DNA from: Cladorhizidae sp. MBARI D1340-BT2
Lineage: Eukaryota > Porifera > Demospongiae > Poecilosclerida > Cladorhizidae
Length of the DNA: 64,000 bases
Reading direction: 5' to 3'
Assembly (NCBI GenBank): GCA_028752905.1
Contig: JAQNBH010000003.1
Location: 3,590,204-3,654,203 of the forward strand
The translations under genes were made by a program, and so were the position numbers. This document shows, one piece after another, positions 53,831-62,895 of the stretch. A model generated the notes under the pieces. That model was not told the origin of the DNA. It searched no databases and was given only the letters and a program-made list of their open reading frames with translations. The first letter of the stretch is position 1, and the number at the start of each line of letters is the position of its first letter.

Positions 53831-54132
53831 CTTTGTTTTAGAGTCTCCTGAACACTGTTAATAAAAATAATCAACCAAAAAATCGATCTAAATTAATAAT
53901 AATAGTGGGAGTCATTAAAAAGGAGTCATTAAAAAAGTAAAAAATTAGTGGAGATTTAATGGTTATAATAGTTATAGTAAAATTAAAGTATTTAAAAGTG
54001 AAGTGACATATAATCATGACATTTCCACTTCACTTTTACCTTTTTTTAAATCACTACTACTACTATTATTATTACTATTACTGTTATTATTACTGCTATT
54101 ATGATTATTAATTAATTATTATGTTGTTGTTG

Positions 54133-54164
<32 letters not shown>

Positions 54165-54240
54165 ATCATTTTCGCCATCATTATTTTACTATTATTTAAA
54201 TGTTATATACCAACCCACAACTCGGCTACTTTTACCCTGC
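53831..54240. other. AT-rich low-complexity tract with hairpin
   Basis: Perfect 12-bp inverted repeat AAAAGTGAAGTG (53994-54005) / CACTTCACTTTT (54026-54037), followed by a long ATT/ACT trinucleotide-rich tract (54052-54200). Confidence 0.75.
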
Positions 54241-54475
54241 TTCGAGCAAGACTGAGTGGTGCAAGGTAATAATTCCTGTGTATCGAATTTTCAAATGGTG
54301 CAAATTTCTTCAAAAATTTAACAAAAAATAATAATTAAGACTTGTCAAGCTGCGGCCTTAAAATAGAATTCAGGATTTCATCTGTGGGTTTGAAAAGACT
54401 AGAGCATATTAAAGGAGCAGTCGCACTGTGATGGAATATATTACCGGAAGTACTGCATTCCACAAACTCTAGACC

Positions 54476-54628
54476 CCAACGTAGTACAAGCATGGCATTG
54501 CTCTTGAGACGGGTCGTCACGGAGCATGCTGGTATTGTTCCATGTAAACAATCGTAGTACAAGCACGGCAAAGTTTGTATTGCTCTTGAGACGGGTCATC
54601 ACGGAGCATGCTGGTATTGTTTGTGCAG
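54476..54628. repeat. ~75-bp tandem duplication
   Basis: GTAGTACAAGCA(T/C)GGCA and GCTCTTGAGACGGGTC(G/A)TCACGGAGCATGCTGGTATTG occur twice (about 54480 and 54554). The second copy adds an AAGTTTGTATT insertion and leads into the exon candidate at 54629. Confidence 0.9.
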
Positions 54629-54660
54629 AGACAGAAGCTTATGGTGATCAAGCAGCAGCT
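54551..54660 (+). CDS. Exon candidate with ETEAY motif (AAG/MPG-like?)
   Basis: The plus frame reads LLLRRVITEHAGIV then CAETEAYGDQAAA and meets GCAGCT|GTAAGT, a strong phase-0 donor at 54661. Alkyladenine DNA glycosylases (MPG family) have an ...RIVETEAY...D..AH segment in which the second Glu and the Tyr are active-site residues, so the resemblance is suggestive. Against it: two extra residues (CA) before ETEAY, no His where the family has AAH, and no other MPG segment found downstream. If the AG at 54628 is a splice acceptor, only 11 codons remain and the match could be chance. Confidence 0.25.
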
Positions 54661-55912
54661 GTAAGTCTCCAATTTTGCTCAAGTCTAGGAGGAAGAACAA
54701 GCCAAGCAGGAAACCTTGCGATCATCACCAACGTGTAGTGAGACGACTGGCAAAGTCTGACAGAGGTCACTTGATTTTAAGCAACTATTTTTCAGTATTT
54801 GACTCGAGCTCTCCACATTATGCCAAAAATTGAAGTGCATCGGAAGCACGTCCAAAAAGGGTGAAATGTAATTGGGTTTTTTTTTGCTCGTGGGTGGAGC
54901 TACTTACTGACCGGAAGATGACCTGTGCTGCAAGACAGAATAGGATTGAACTATACAAGTGATACCTGATTAGCACTGGTCCCCCCCAGGCTCTGGCATG
55001 TAGCCATATACTCGCTATGGTTTTATTTAATGCACACTTACATAATTACATTGGTCAGAACCATTTTGAATCGATTCAAACAGCCTCTCGAGGCACATTG
55101 GATCTGATTTGCATTGGATCTGATGTGCATTGGAACTGATGCTCATTGGAAGAACATTACCTCATTTGGATTTAATGTGGGATACACTGATGTGCAGTAT
55201 GATTGTACAGGCCTTAAGTAACGGACAGTGTGTGTTAGCATGTGAGGCTTCTTTAAGATGGCATCCTTGCCAATGATCCTCATTCAGGGCCTTCAAGGCA
55301 CCCTCACATGGCTTCAAGGTGTTCTCACCAATCCTGCTTCGTCAATATACAAGCTTCACATCCCCTGAAACTTATCTTGAACTAATGCTGTAGTGACAAG
55401 TAGGACCAAGGAGGCTTGGTTGTCAAGATTTGGAAAACCTGCTTTTGGATAGATCAGAATTGTTACTGTATGAAAATTATTGTGCATGACACACTAAATA
55501 GTGTGTGTCTCCGAGGCCTACACAATCAAATCCACTTTACACTTGCATTAGGTGCCAGAGTATGTCGAAGTTGTATGGTGGCTGAGCAGAGATGTGATTG
55601 AAGATGCAGACTTCCAGTTGACGACTTCCAAGGCAACAGCTTTAGGAAGGGGGAGTGGGAGGGAATAATTATAATCGTATTCATAAACCTGTGGTAGGTT
55701 TGTTGCAGAACAACCAAAATTCAAATCTGTTCTTCAACTGCCACAGGCTACTGTCATGTGATGAGATTTGTCATTAGATCCTCCTGGCCTTCAATCAACA
55801 GAAATATACCAATAATTGCAGGTCAACATTTGCAAAACTAATTTATTTTGTATGTAGCAAATATAAGAAGAAAAAATGTATAATTTTTTTATTATTTTTT
55901 TAATAGTCCATA
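54661..55912. other. Unassigned
   Basis: 55092-55150 has four 18-20 bp repeats (GCATTGGATCTGAT). Competing small frames at 55416-55717 lack support. Nothing else recognised. Confidence 0.4.
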
Positions 55913-55944
55913 CGTTTTGGGACTATGTTCATAGTCCCAAAACG
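55913..55944. other. Perfect 15-bp hairpin with 2-nt loop
   Basis: CGTTTTGGGACTATG + TT + CATAGTCCCAAAACG. Strong palindrome in AT-rich DNA; could be a cruciform, a foldback-element core or an RNA hairpin. Confidence 0.9.
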
Positions 55945-56625
55945 TTTTGGTTATTTTTTGTTGTTACTTTACAGTCAGCCTTCAGCTATGTTTGGAATTT
56001 CATAGATATTTAAATCTCTGGGCTGTCACCAAATAGTCTAATGCTAATACCTAAGCTGAGAAATACATATACTGCTGCATAATTTCTACTCGCACTGTAT
56101 GCAACCTTATAAAGTTAGTCTAGAATGATCATTTTATTATTATTATTATTTTTAAATAGCTAACTATTTTTCTCTCCATAGGGTTTAGTAGTTTTAATAA
56201 GTGTTAATTAGTTGCAGTCTACCCGGAGTTTTTATTGCTTTGCTATGTTTACCCATTCTTATGGTTGTTGTGTATATGATGTTTGGGTTGCTCATGCAAG
56301 CTGGTCAATATATAATCTGGAACTGGTGACTGATAGTGAATCTTAGATGTTTCAGATTTTTCAGAAGGGGTTTGTATGACTTCACCACTTCACTGGATGC
56401 AAGCATCCATCAAGAACCACCCTTCTTCCCATGTGGTCAATTACATTCTAGAAGGAGCTCCGGTTATGGTTATTCAAACTAGAAGTTATTGCAATTTGGT
56501 TGCAATTTTATAACTGGGCTTAGGGATATATATACCCCAAAGGGAAATATCTTTAGTGGCCAGTCACTTCATTGGAAATTCTAGTGGGATATCAGCGGAT
56601 GATTGGTGCAAGCCTTATGAAATAG
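55945..56625. other. Nothing recognised
   Basis: AT-rich; palindrome-like GGGATATATATACCCC at about 56523-56538. Confidence 0.45.
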
Positions 56626-56870
56626 TACTTTGAACAAAGATATAGCACTCCAAACAACAATGTCAATGAACAGTTTCATCATTCCAGATCCTCCACCATT
56701 GCCTATAGCTTTATTATTTTGTTTTTGCTGTATCCTAGCAACAGGTTGGGTGTTGGCTTGTCCAGCCCCTTGCCATCTTCATGGACGTTGTGGGTGGGAG
56801 TTTGATCTTGTCGAGGCCGTCATCATCAGTCTCGTCTTCTTTAGTTACCTCCTGTAATGTAACACAATTA
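56626..56870. repeat. Duplicated module a, copy 1
   Basis: AACAAAGATATAGCACTCCA, CATTCCAGATCCTCCACCA, CAACAGGTTGGGTGTTGGCT and TCATGGACGTTGTGGGTGGG align in order with 60928-61115. First element of the 56.6-60.1 / 60.9-62.3 kb block duplication. Confidence 0.85.
56735..56851 (-). CDS. Candidate terminal exon, acidic then basic
   Basis: Minus strand: acceptor GTGTTACATTACAG precedes 38 codons ending TAG (56735-56737), phase 0. The peptide is EVTKEDETDDDGLDKIKLPP then TTSMKMARGWTSQHPTCC, an acidic stretch followed by a polar tail with a terminal Cys pair. The second copy of the duplication (60.93-61.1 kb) keeps TSQHPTCC but replaces the stop and loses the acidic part, so at most one copy is functional. 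On the plus strand a 75-codon hydrophobic frame overlaps (LPIALLFCFCCILATGWVLA); which strand codes is undecided. Confidence 0.3.
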   Translation of the reverse strand, partial: EVTKEDETDDDGLDKIKLPPTTSMKMARGWTSQHPTCC

Positions 56871-57025
56871 CATCTATTTTAGCCAGTGAATTATGAGCAG
56901 TTGTAATATTTATAGAGGAAGAAGTACATATCCCCAGTAGTGTTCAAAATGCCCCCCCCCCCCCTCCCCCTACCTTTTCCTCCTTTCCTTCTCCCCTAGT
57001 TGTGGTTGTTTGGGATTTGTTAGTT

Positions 57026-57474
57026 AAGTTAGCCTCCAACTGTATGTGGATGTATTGGGTGTATACCTATCAGTCTCACTACTGTGATACCAGATCTACT
57101 TTTCCAACTGTATGTGGATGTATTGGTATACCTATCAGTCTCACTGCTGTGATACCAGATCTACTTTGAGTTAGCCTCCAACTGTATGTGGATGTATTTG
57201 GTTTATACCTATCAGTCTCACTACTGTGATACCAGATCTACTTTGAGTTAGCCTCCAACTGTATGTGGATGTATTTGGTGTATACCTATCAGTCTCACTG
57301 CTGTGATACCAGATCTACTTTGAGTTAGCCTCCAACTGTATGTGGATGTATTGGGTGTATACCTATCAGTCTCACTGCTGTGATACCAGATCTACTTTGC
57401 ATTAGCCTCCAACCAACTGTATGTGGATGTATTGGGTGTATACCTATCAGTCTCACTGCTGTGATACCAGATCT
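57026..57474. repeat. Minisatellite X, 77-bp unit, ~6 copies
   Basis: GTTAGCCTCCAACTGTATGT at 57170, 57247, 57324 (77-bp steps), with CTGTGATACCAGATCTACTT in each unit. Confidence 0.94.
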
Positions 57475-57605
57475 ATTTGCTGTTGCTGACCAATACCTAA
57501 GCTGAGAAATATGTTACCTTATGAAGCTAGTCTAGAAAGGAAATAATAAACCGCTAGCTCTCTTTTTCTCTCCATCACTAGCTGGGCTGTACTTTTTTGC
57601 TGGAG

Positions 57606-57868
57606 AAATATATATAGCAGTTAGCTACATCAGAATATATATAGCAGCTAGCTAATACTATATATAGAAGCTAGCTAATACATCATAATATGTATAGCAG
57701 CTAGCTAATACTATATATATAGAAGCTAGCTAATATATCATAATATGTATAGCAGCTATATATAGATAAGTACTATATATAGAAGCTAGCTAATACATCA
57801 TAATATGTATAGCAGCTAGCTAATACTGTATATAGCAACTAGCTAATGCTATAAATGTAGCAGCTAGC
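57606..57868. repeat. TATATAGCAGCTAGCTAATA repeats, copy 1
   Basis: About 8-9 irregular units of 28-35 bp; AGCAGCTAGCTAATAC with variable TA runs. Same family as 61139-61629. Confidence 0.9.
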
Positions 57869-58217
57869 TAATGTACCCTGACTGAGACTTTTTGCAAGAG
57901 CTAACTCTCCTGCTTGCTATGCGCTGTCCTGGATCCTTGAGTTCTTGCAATCTCTGCTTTTGACCCAGTCTTTGATTTTCTTTTTTCCTTTCCTCATATT
58001 TAGAGTTTAGTGATCTGAAGCACCAGAAGATATCAATCTTTGCTATGCTACACATCTTAGAACAGTTACACCTTGGCTGCTCATTTCTTGTGCCGGCTGA
58101 GCTGATCAATATGTTGGCACTGGTCAATCCAGAATCTGGACTGGCAAACTGATAATATGCCTTAAATGGTTTGTCTTTAGTGCCAGGACTGATAGCCGCC
58201 CCAGTGCAATTCAGTGA
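57864..58217 (-). CDS. Candidate internal exon(s), Cys-rich then charged helix
   Basis: The minus strand is open for 117 codons. The N-terminal part reads NCTGAAISPGTKDKPFKAYY then GLTSANILISSAGTRNEQPR and CNCSKMCSIAKIDIFWCF; the C-terminal part is a basic coiled-coil-like helix (KYEERKKENQRLGQKQRLQE) and RRVSSCKKSQSG before AGG|GTACAT, a possible donor. The duplicate at 61.64-61.87 kb preserves RNEQPR...KMCS-AK but is frameshifted, so the reading was probably constrained once. No methionine is needed if it is an internal exon; ATG at 58125-58127 is available. Family unknown. Confidence 0.35.
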   Translation of the reverse strand, partial: SLNCTGAAISPGTKDKPFKAYYQFASPDSGLTSANILISSAGTRNEQPRCNCSKMCSIAKIDIFWCFRSLNSKYEERKKENQRLGQKQRLQELKDPGQRIASRRVSSCKKSQSGYIS

Positions 58218-58602
58218 TCACCATCCTTCAGGTGCAATCACCAGTCCCCGGTTGGTCCAATTTGATTGGTCACTGGACTAAAAATAATTGGAACTTGGTC
58301 AAATAGCCTGTTTCCCTCACCGCAAATTTGGGGGGGGGGGGATTATTTGTGGGGTAGTGCGCCTGAAACTTCTTCTCCCAGCCACTTTGTAACTTGTGCT
58401 CCTTGCGTCAGACTTAGCTAGAAAGGTGTACATTATATGTTCACTAGATAGATCAGCTAAAACTAAACATAACATTATTTTGCAATATCAATGTTCCACA
58501 AACTAACATGTATAAAGACGAATAAGATGTACAGTTTTATATTTCACTATAAAATGTTTTTCTTCTCTACTTTCAAATAAGTCCTCCATTCTGCAGCTGC
58601 CT
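58218..58602. other. Spacer with paired CCAAT boxes and G12
   Basis: TTGGTCCAATTTGATTGGTC at 58253-58272 holds CCAAT on both strands. G12 at 58330-58341. Confidence 0.5.
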
Positions 58603-58772
58603 CTAGTTAGCAGCTATGCCCACGGCAGGTGCTACAGAGACATCTTGGCGAGGAGTGTTCAAGCCAGCGGTGAGGGAGGGAAGGGTCGAGCTCACTGTCG
58701 TGTAGGACGAGGTAGTACTCGTGGCTTGCTTGTTGGAGTTGGAGTAGGCAATGGTAGTCGTTAAAACAGGAT
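58603..58772 (-). CDS. Candidate terminal exon, Ser/Thr-rich (mucin-like)
   Basis: Acceptor AAAGAAAATACTCACCCAG precedes 55 codons ending TAG (58603-58605); the phase requires one base of the previous exon. Peptide is dominated by Ser/Thr (PVLTTTIAYSNSNKQATSTT then SSYTTVSSTLPSLTAGLNTP) and ends VAPAVGIAAN. GC content is higher than the flanks, as often in exons. The plus strand also offers a short frame (MPTAGATETSWRGVFKPA then GTGAGG). The minus reading is longer and has the better splice context. No domain recognised. Confidence 0.35.
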
Positions 58773-59160
58773 CTGGGTGAGTATTTTCTTTGGTTGTAGT
58801 CTATATGTTTCAAAACAACAGGTAGGTTAGGATAATCTCAGTCATCTCTCTTCTTCCTACCATATAGCATTTTTCCCTTTATTTTTTCTCCCCTCCCTTT
58901 CTGCTATTGTCTCTGCAAGCAAGACAGCAAAGCAGCCATGTAGAGAATTGGCCATACTCCTACATAATAGCTAGCTACCTGTAGCTTCTACCCTGCTCTT
59001 ATTTATTGTGCAAAATTATCTCAGCATCCTTAGCCCAATCTATTACCTATAGCAGCTATGCATTTAGAGCAAGCAACTTACTGAACTCATTCTTCCTGTT
59101 TCTTGGCGGTGTAGATAGAGATTGATAGATAGAGATTGATAGCTAGTGATTCCTGCTAAC
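58773..59160. other. Nothing recognised beyond pyrimidine-rich tracts
   Basis: CT-rich 58843-58915. Duplication GATAGATAGAGATT at 59114-59140. Confidence 0.5.
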
Positions 59161-59166
59161 TTTAGT

Positions 59167-59364
59167 CCAATCAAAATACCTCAGTTGGTGTTTTCAAGCT
59201 GTAACGTTTTGTAGCCAATCTAGGTCCAACACTTTTACTTGTGCCGTCATCCAAACGGTTCTGATTGGCTAACAATTCTAAGCAGCCGGCAGCCTTTCCT
59301 TCTGATTGGTCAGTGTACCAATTCCACGTATTAAAATTTGATTGGGCATTGCAGTTCCTCCAAT
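59167..59364 (+). promoter_or_regulatory. Cluster of seven CCAAT/ATTGG boxes
   Basis: CCAAT or its complement at about 59167, 59215, 59264 (CTGATTGGCT), 59305 (CTGATTGGTC), 59318, 59341 and 59360. Several flanks fit the NF-Y consensus. The block lies 300-500 bp upstream of the plus-strand exon at 59667. A 101-codon minus frame with Cys and Trp overlaps (59171-59476), so a coding alternative exists. Confidence 0.5.
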
Positions 59365-59666
59365 CACAGCAGTTCTGCCCTAGGTAGGTACAAACCCCTC
59401 CGTTGAGATTACGGACAAACAAGTGATGGTAAGATAAGTACCTATATATAGTAATTCTCCGACTTGTACTAATCATTCCTGGCCAATGCAGGTGTTAAAT
59501 ACACAATGGGTATGAAATGGAAATTTAATTCAAGTTTGGGGGGGGGGGAGGGGGGAGTGGGGGGAGGAGGAAATAATCGTAATCAGCCCACATGCTAATA
59601 TTCACACTGTAGCTAGTTGAGAAGCTCAAAGTTAGAGGAGCCACAGTCTCAATTCCTTTTGCTAAA

Positions 59667-59813
59667 ATGGCTAAAATGCCAAAAGACCCCAAAAATGTGA
59701 AAAACAAGATTGAGGAGGGAGCCAAGAAACTGAGAGGAAGACAACAGCAGCAGCTGGATTTATGAAGGAAAAAATGGAGGGAAGGAAGAAAACTCCTGAA
59801 CAGTAACAACAAG
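59667..59813 (+). CDS. Candidate first exon interrupted by TGA
   Basis: ATG 59667 opens MAKMPKDPKNVKNKIEEG then KKLRGRQQQQLDL and TGA (59763-59765). The same frame continues RKKWREGRKLLNSNNK to AAG|GTGAGA, a strong phase-0 donor at 59814. A single in-frame TGA inside an otherwise exon-like frame suggests a recent nonsense mutation, a polymorphism or a short 32-residue product. RKKWREGRK recalls RKKWKNGHSRQ of tiny gene G. The related locus at 60535 has EDGEQQQLKN before a donor. Basic, disordered. Confidence 0.33.
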
Positions 59814-59930
59814 GTGAGAAATGAAGGCCCCGAGATGCCAACAAAAGTATTGACAGTGATCCTGCAAGGAGATAGCAGGCAATGCCTGATCAGCTTCAAT
59901 AACACCCGTGAGTTTGAGACCAAGTGGACA

Positions 59931-60100
59931 TGTCAGGAGACAGGAGAAAGCTGAGCAGCAATACCAAGATAGGGTGATGGATGAGACCAAGTGGACATGT
60001 CAGGAGAGAGCAGGAAAGCTAAGCAGCAATTCCTAGCTAGGGTGATAGATGAGACCAAGTGGACATGTCAGGAGAGAGCAGGAAAGCTGAGCAGCAATAC
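59931..60100. repeat. 68-bp repeat U, copy 1 (2.5 units)
   Basis: GATGAGACCAAGTGGACATG + TCAGGAGAGAGCAGGAAAGC + TGAGCAGCAATACCAAGATA. Same unit as 61866-62262. Confidence 0.93.
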
Positions 60101-60157
60101 GAGAGACTAAGTTTAATTCAAAGACCAACATTTTCTAGCTGCAAGAGTGCTGCTCTG

Positions 60158-60230
60158 ATTGGTCAATGAATTGGCTCTAATTGATCAGTATACCATCTGA
60201 ATATTGATTGGGCACCACAGTTCCACCAAT
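60158..60230 (+). promoter_or_regulatory. Second CCAAT-box cluster (four boxes)
   Basis: ATTGG at 60158, 60170 and 60205, CCAAT at 60226, in a sequence alignable to 59300-59370 (GATTGGGCA...CAGTTCC...CCAATCA). Lies about 300 bp upstream of the exon candidate at 60535, repeating the promoter-exon layout at 59.2-59.7 kb. Confidence 0.5.
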
Positions 60231-60534
60231 CAGAGCACTGCACAACCCTTGGGTACAACCCTCCCTTAGACTGGACAAATTAAGTACTTGAAGTTGATTG
60301 AACTTTTTGTCTTGCAATGTGGAGCGAACCAGGGTGGGGGAGCAATGGAAATCAGCTCACAACAGGTGATATGCTATTCCTACTACTAGCTGGCTGATGC
60401 TAAAGGAGCCAGTTTTTGCCTGCACAAAACAGCTTAGCCACCAAAAGAAAAGTGAGAAATGGATAATGCATCAGTGAACACTGATAATGGGTCATAAATT
60501 GTAAGAGGCTGAGTTGAGAGCAACACAAGGTACA

Positions 60535-60655
60535 ATGAAGATGACCCGACTTGTAAGCTTTGGTGGACCTGAGGATGGAGAACAACAACAGCTTAAAAAT
60601 AGTAAGTTCTCTCTTGGCCCGAGCTTTTCTTCTCTCCTAATTTCAGTGCAATGAT
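60535..60655 (+). CDS. Candidate tiny two-exon gene
   Basis: ATG 60535 opens MKMTRLVSFGGPEDGEQQQL-KN plus one base, then GTAAGT (60602). A 45-nt intron ends CTTCTCTCCTAATTTCAG; joining in phase gives two codons and TGA. The donor and acceptor are both good, but the resulting 24-residue product is so short that a non-coding spliced RNA, or a different second exon, is equally likely. Confidence 0.25.
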
Positions 60656-60927
60656 GGATGTCTTCACTGCCAGCTTCAGTGATTAGTTAGTGCCTATTAA
60701 CACTGACTACATGTTACTATTTAACATGATGGCGTTCATAATCAGTGTTTTGTTGCTCAATAACAAAAAAATTAATACCATGTTCTCTGGATTCATAGGC
60801 TGGTGTTACTTGATCAGTGGTGTTGGTTCTCACCCCTGAGCCTTCACCCAACTCATGTAGAAATAAGTGAATGGTCGCAGGTCATTACTTGCACAACGTG
60901 AAAGGGCAAATTATAATTGTTAAATAA

Positions 60928-61115
60928 AGCAGTACTTGAACAAAGATATAGCACTCCAAACAGCAATACCAATTAACAGTTTGTAACATTCCAGATCCTC
61001 CACCACTGCCTTATTTTGTTTTTGCTGTACCCTGTACCCCAGCTGTAGTAGCAACAGGTTGGGTGTTGGCTTGTCCAGTCCTTGTCATCTTCATGGACGT
61101 TGTGGGTGGGTGTTT
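60928..61115. repeat. Duplicated module a, copy 2
   Basis: Aligns with 56626-56810; carries an insertion (CCTGTACCCCAGCTGTAGTA) and lacks the GAGTTTGATCTTGTCGAGG end. Confidence 0.85.
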
Positions 61116-61138
61116 GATGTTAGTTGGGCTGTAATTTT

Positions 61139-61629
61139 GCTGGAGAATAATATTGTAATATATATAGCAGCAAACTACATCAGAATATATATATAGCAGC
61201 TAGCTATACATCAGAATATGTATAACAGCTAGCTAATACATCAGAATATATATATAGCAGCTAGCTAATACATCAGAATATATATATAGCAGCTAGCTAA
61301 TACACCAGAATATATATATAGCAGCTAGCAAATACATCAGAATATATATATAGCAGCTAGCTAATACATCAGAATATATGTATAGCAGCTAGCTAATACA
61401 TCGGAATATAGCAGCTAGCTTACTAAATCAGAATATGTATAGCAGCTAGCTAATACATCGGAATATAGCAGCTAGCTTACTAAATCAGAATATGTATAGC
61501 AGCTAGCTAATACATCAGAATATATATATAGCAGCTAGCTAATACATCAGAATATATATATAGCAGCTATCAGAATATATATATAGCAGACATCAGAATA
61601 TATATATATAGCAGCTAGCTAATACATCC
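61139..61629. repeat. TATATAGCAGCTAGCTAATA repeats, copy 2, ~32-bp unit, ~15 copies
   Basis: GCTAGCTAATACATCAGAAT + ATATATATAGCA. Larger and more regular than copy 1. Confidence 0.93.
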
Positions 61630-61639
61630 CTGATTGAGA

Positions 61640-61885
61640 CTTTTTGCGAGCTAACTCTCCTGCGTGCTATGTGCTGTTCTGGATCCTTGAGTTCTTGCAA
61701 TCACTGCTTTTGCCCCAGTCCTTTGATTTTCTTTTTACCTTTGCTTTGCTACACATCTTATGATAGAACACATACCTTGGCTGCTCATTTCTTATAAAAC
61801 TGGTATAGTATTGACAGTGATCTTGCAAGGAGATAGCAGGGAATTCCTGATCAGCATCAACAACATCGTGAGAAGTTTGAGACAA
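61640..61885 (-). pseudogene. Degenerate paralog of the 57.9-58.2 kb exon
   Basis: RNEQPR, KMCSKAK and a frameshifted GGGGCAAAAGCAGTGATTGC block match the copy-1 exon in order. A preceding segment reads DADQEFPAISLQDHCQYY, shared with 59.86-59.92 kb (ADQALPAISLQDHCQYF). Frame ends early (TAG/TAA) relative to copy 1. Confidence 0.5.
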
Positions 61886-62262
61886 AATGGAGAAGCCAGG
61901 AGAGAGCAGGAAAGCTGAGCAGCAATGTCAAGATAGGGTGATGGATGAGATCAAGTGGACATGTCAGGAGAGAGCAGGAAAGCTGAGCAGCAATACCAAG
62001 ATAGGGTGATGGATGAGGCCAAGTGGACATGCCAGGAGAGAGCAGGAAAGCTGAGCAGCAATACCAAGATAGGGTGATGGATGAGATCAAGTGGACATGT
62101 CAGGAGAGAGCAGGAAAGCTGAGCAGCAATACCAATATAGGGTGATGGATGAGATCAAGTGGACATGTCAGGAGAGAGCAGGAACGCTGAGCAGCAATGT
62201 CAAGATAGGGTGATGGATGAGACCAAGTGGACATGTCAGAGAGCAGGAAAGCTAAACAGCAA
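61866..62262. repeat. 68-bp repeat U, copy 2 (~5.7 units)
   Basis: Same unit as 59931-60100; variants GAGATC/GAGACC/GAGGCC and ATACCAAG/ATGTCAAG. Confidence 0.94.
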
Positions 62263-62321
62263 TATCTCTAGGTTGATAAACAAAGTGAAATGCCAGGGGA
62301 GCCTAAATGGCAGGAGAGAGC

Positions 62322-62459
62322 ATGTATAAAAATTGCAGAAACTATCGGCTTTTTAAGTTTGGAGATAGTCATGTTGCAAGAAGAGAAAGAAAAAAGAAAG
62401 TACCCTGTCCAAAATCTAGAAAGAAAGAGCAAGAACCTCAGTTGGCTATGATTTGCTGA
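62322..62459 (+). CDS. Candidate small basic ORF/exon, 45 codons
   Basis: ATG 62322 opens YKNCRNYRLFKFGDSHVARR then ERKKKVPCPKSRKKEQEPQ and LAMIC to TGA at 62457. Three Cys and a dense basic stretch, as in a juxtamembrane tail or nuclear signal. AAAAATTGCAG|AAAC inside may be an acceptor, so the true exon could begin at 62339. A diverged copy of this junction exists at 22.96 kb. Confidence 0.28.
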   Translation: MYKNCRNYRLFKFGDSHVARRERKKKVPCPKSRKKEQEPQLAMIC

Positions 62460-62627
62460 CTAAAACTAGGACTTCCTCCCACTTCAAAGAGAGAGAAGGA
62501 GTTCCATTTGAATATTTGAATTTCCAATCTCAAGTACTTACTGGGTGGTATTTGTGTCTATATACACATAATCTCTCTCTCACTCACTCCCCTCCTAGTC
62601 TATATGCTGGGCAGTTCACAGAAAGCA

Positions 62628-62690
62628 AACATACACACTCACAACACACACACTGCATACTCACTCACAACACACACACACGCACCACAA
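62628..62690. repeat. CA-rich microsatellite
   Basis: ACACACTCACAACACACACAC-type interrupted run. Confidence 0.85.
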
Positions 62691-62857
62691 TTTTCCCTCC
62701 CTCCCTCTCACCACATCGACCTCACATCTAATAATTAAGTCCTTGGGTGTCTATATAATTATATATCACTATATACTAGAACTTCATTCCTGGGGTTTAC
62801 AACTTTGGTCAAATGTGGTTATTTTCCTCTTCCTCTCTTTTTTTTTTGATGCTGCAG

Positions 62858-62895
62858 ATGTGGAGGATGAGTCTGATTGTCTCTCTCTTCTCTAG
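62858..62895 (+). CDS. Candidate terminal exon, acidic di-Leu tail
   Basis: A long pyrimidine tract (TTTTCCTCTTCCTCTCTTTT, 62823-62848) and GATGCTGCAG form a strong acceptor. It is followed by two phase bases and VEDESDCLSLL then TAG. Acidic residues followed by LSLL resemble sorting-type C-termini, but the stretch is too short to assign. An AATAAA at 63938 would fit as its polyadenylation signal with a ~1-kb 3' UTR. Confidence 0.38.
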
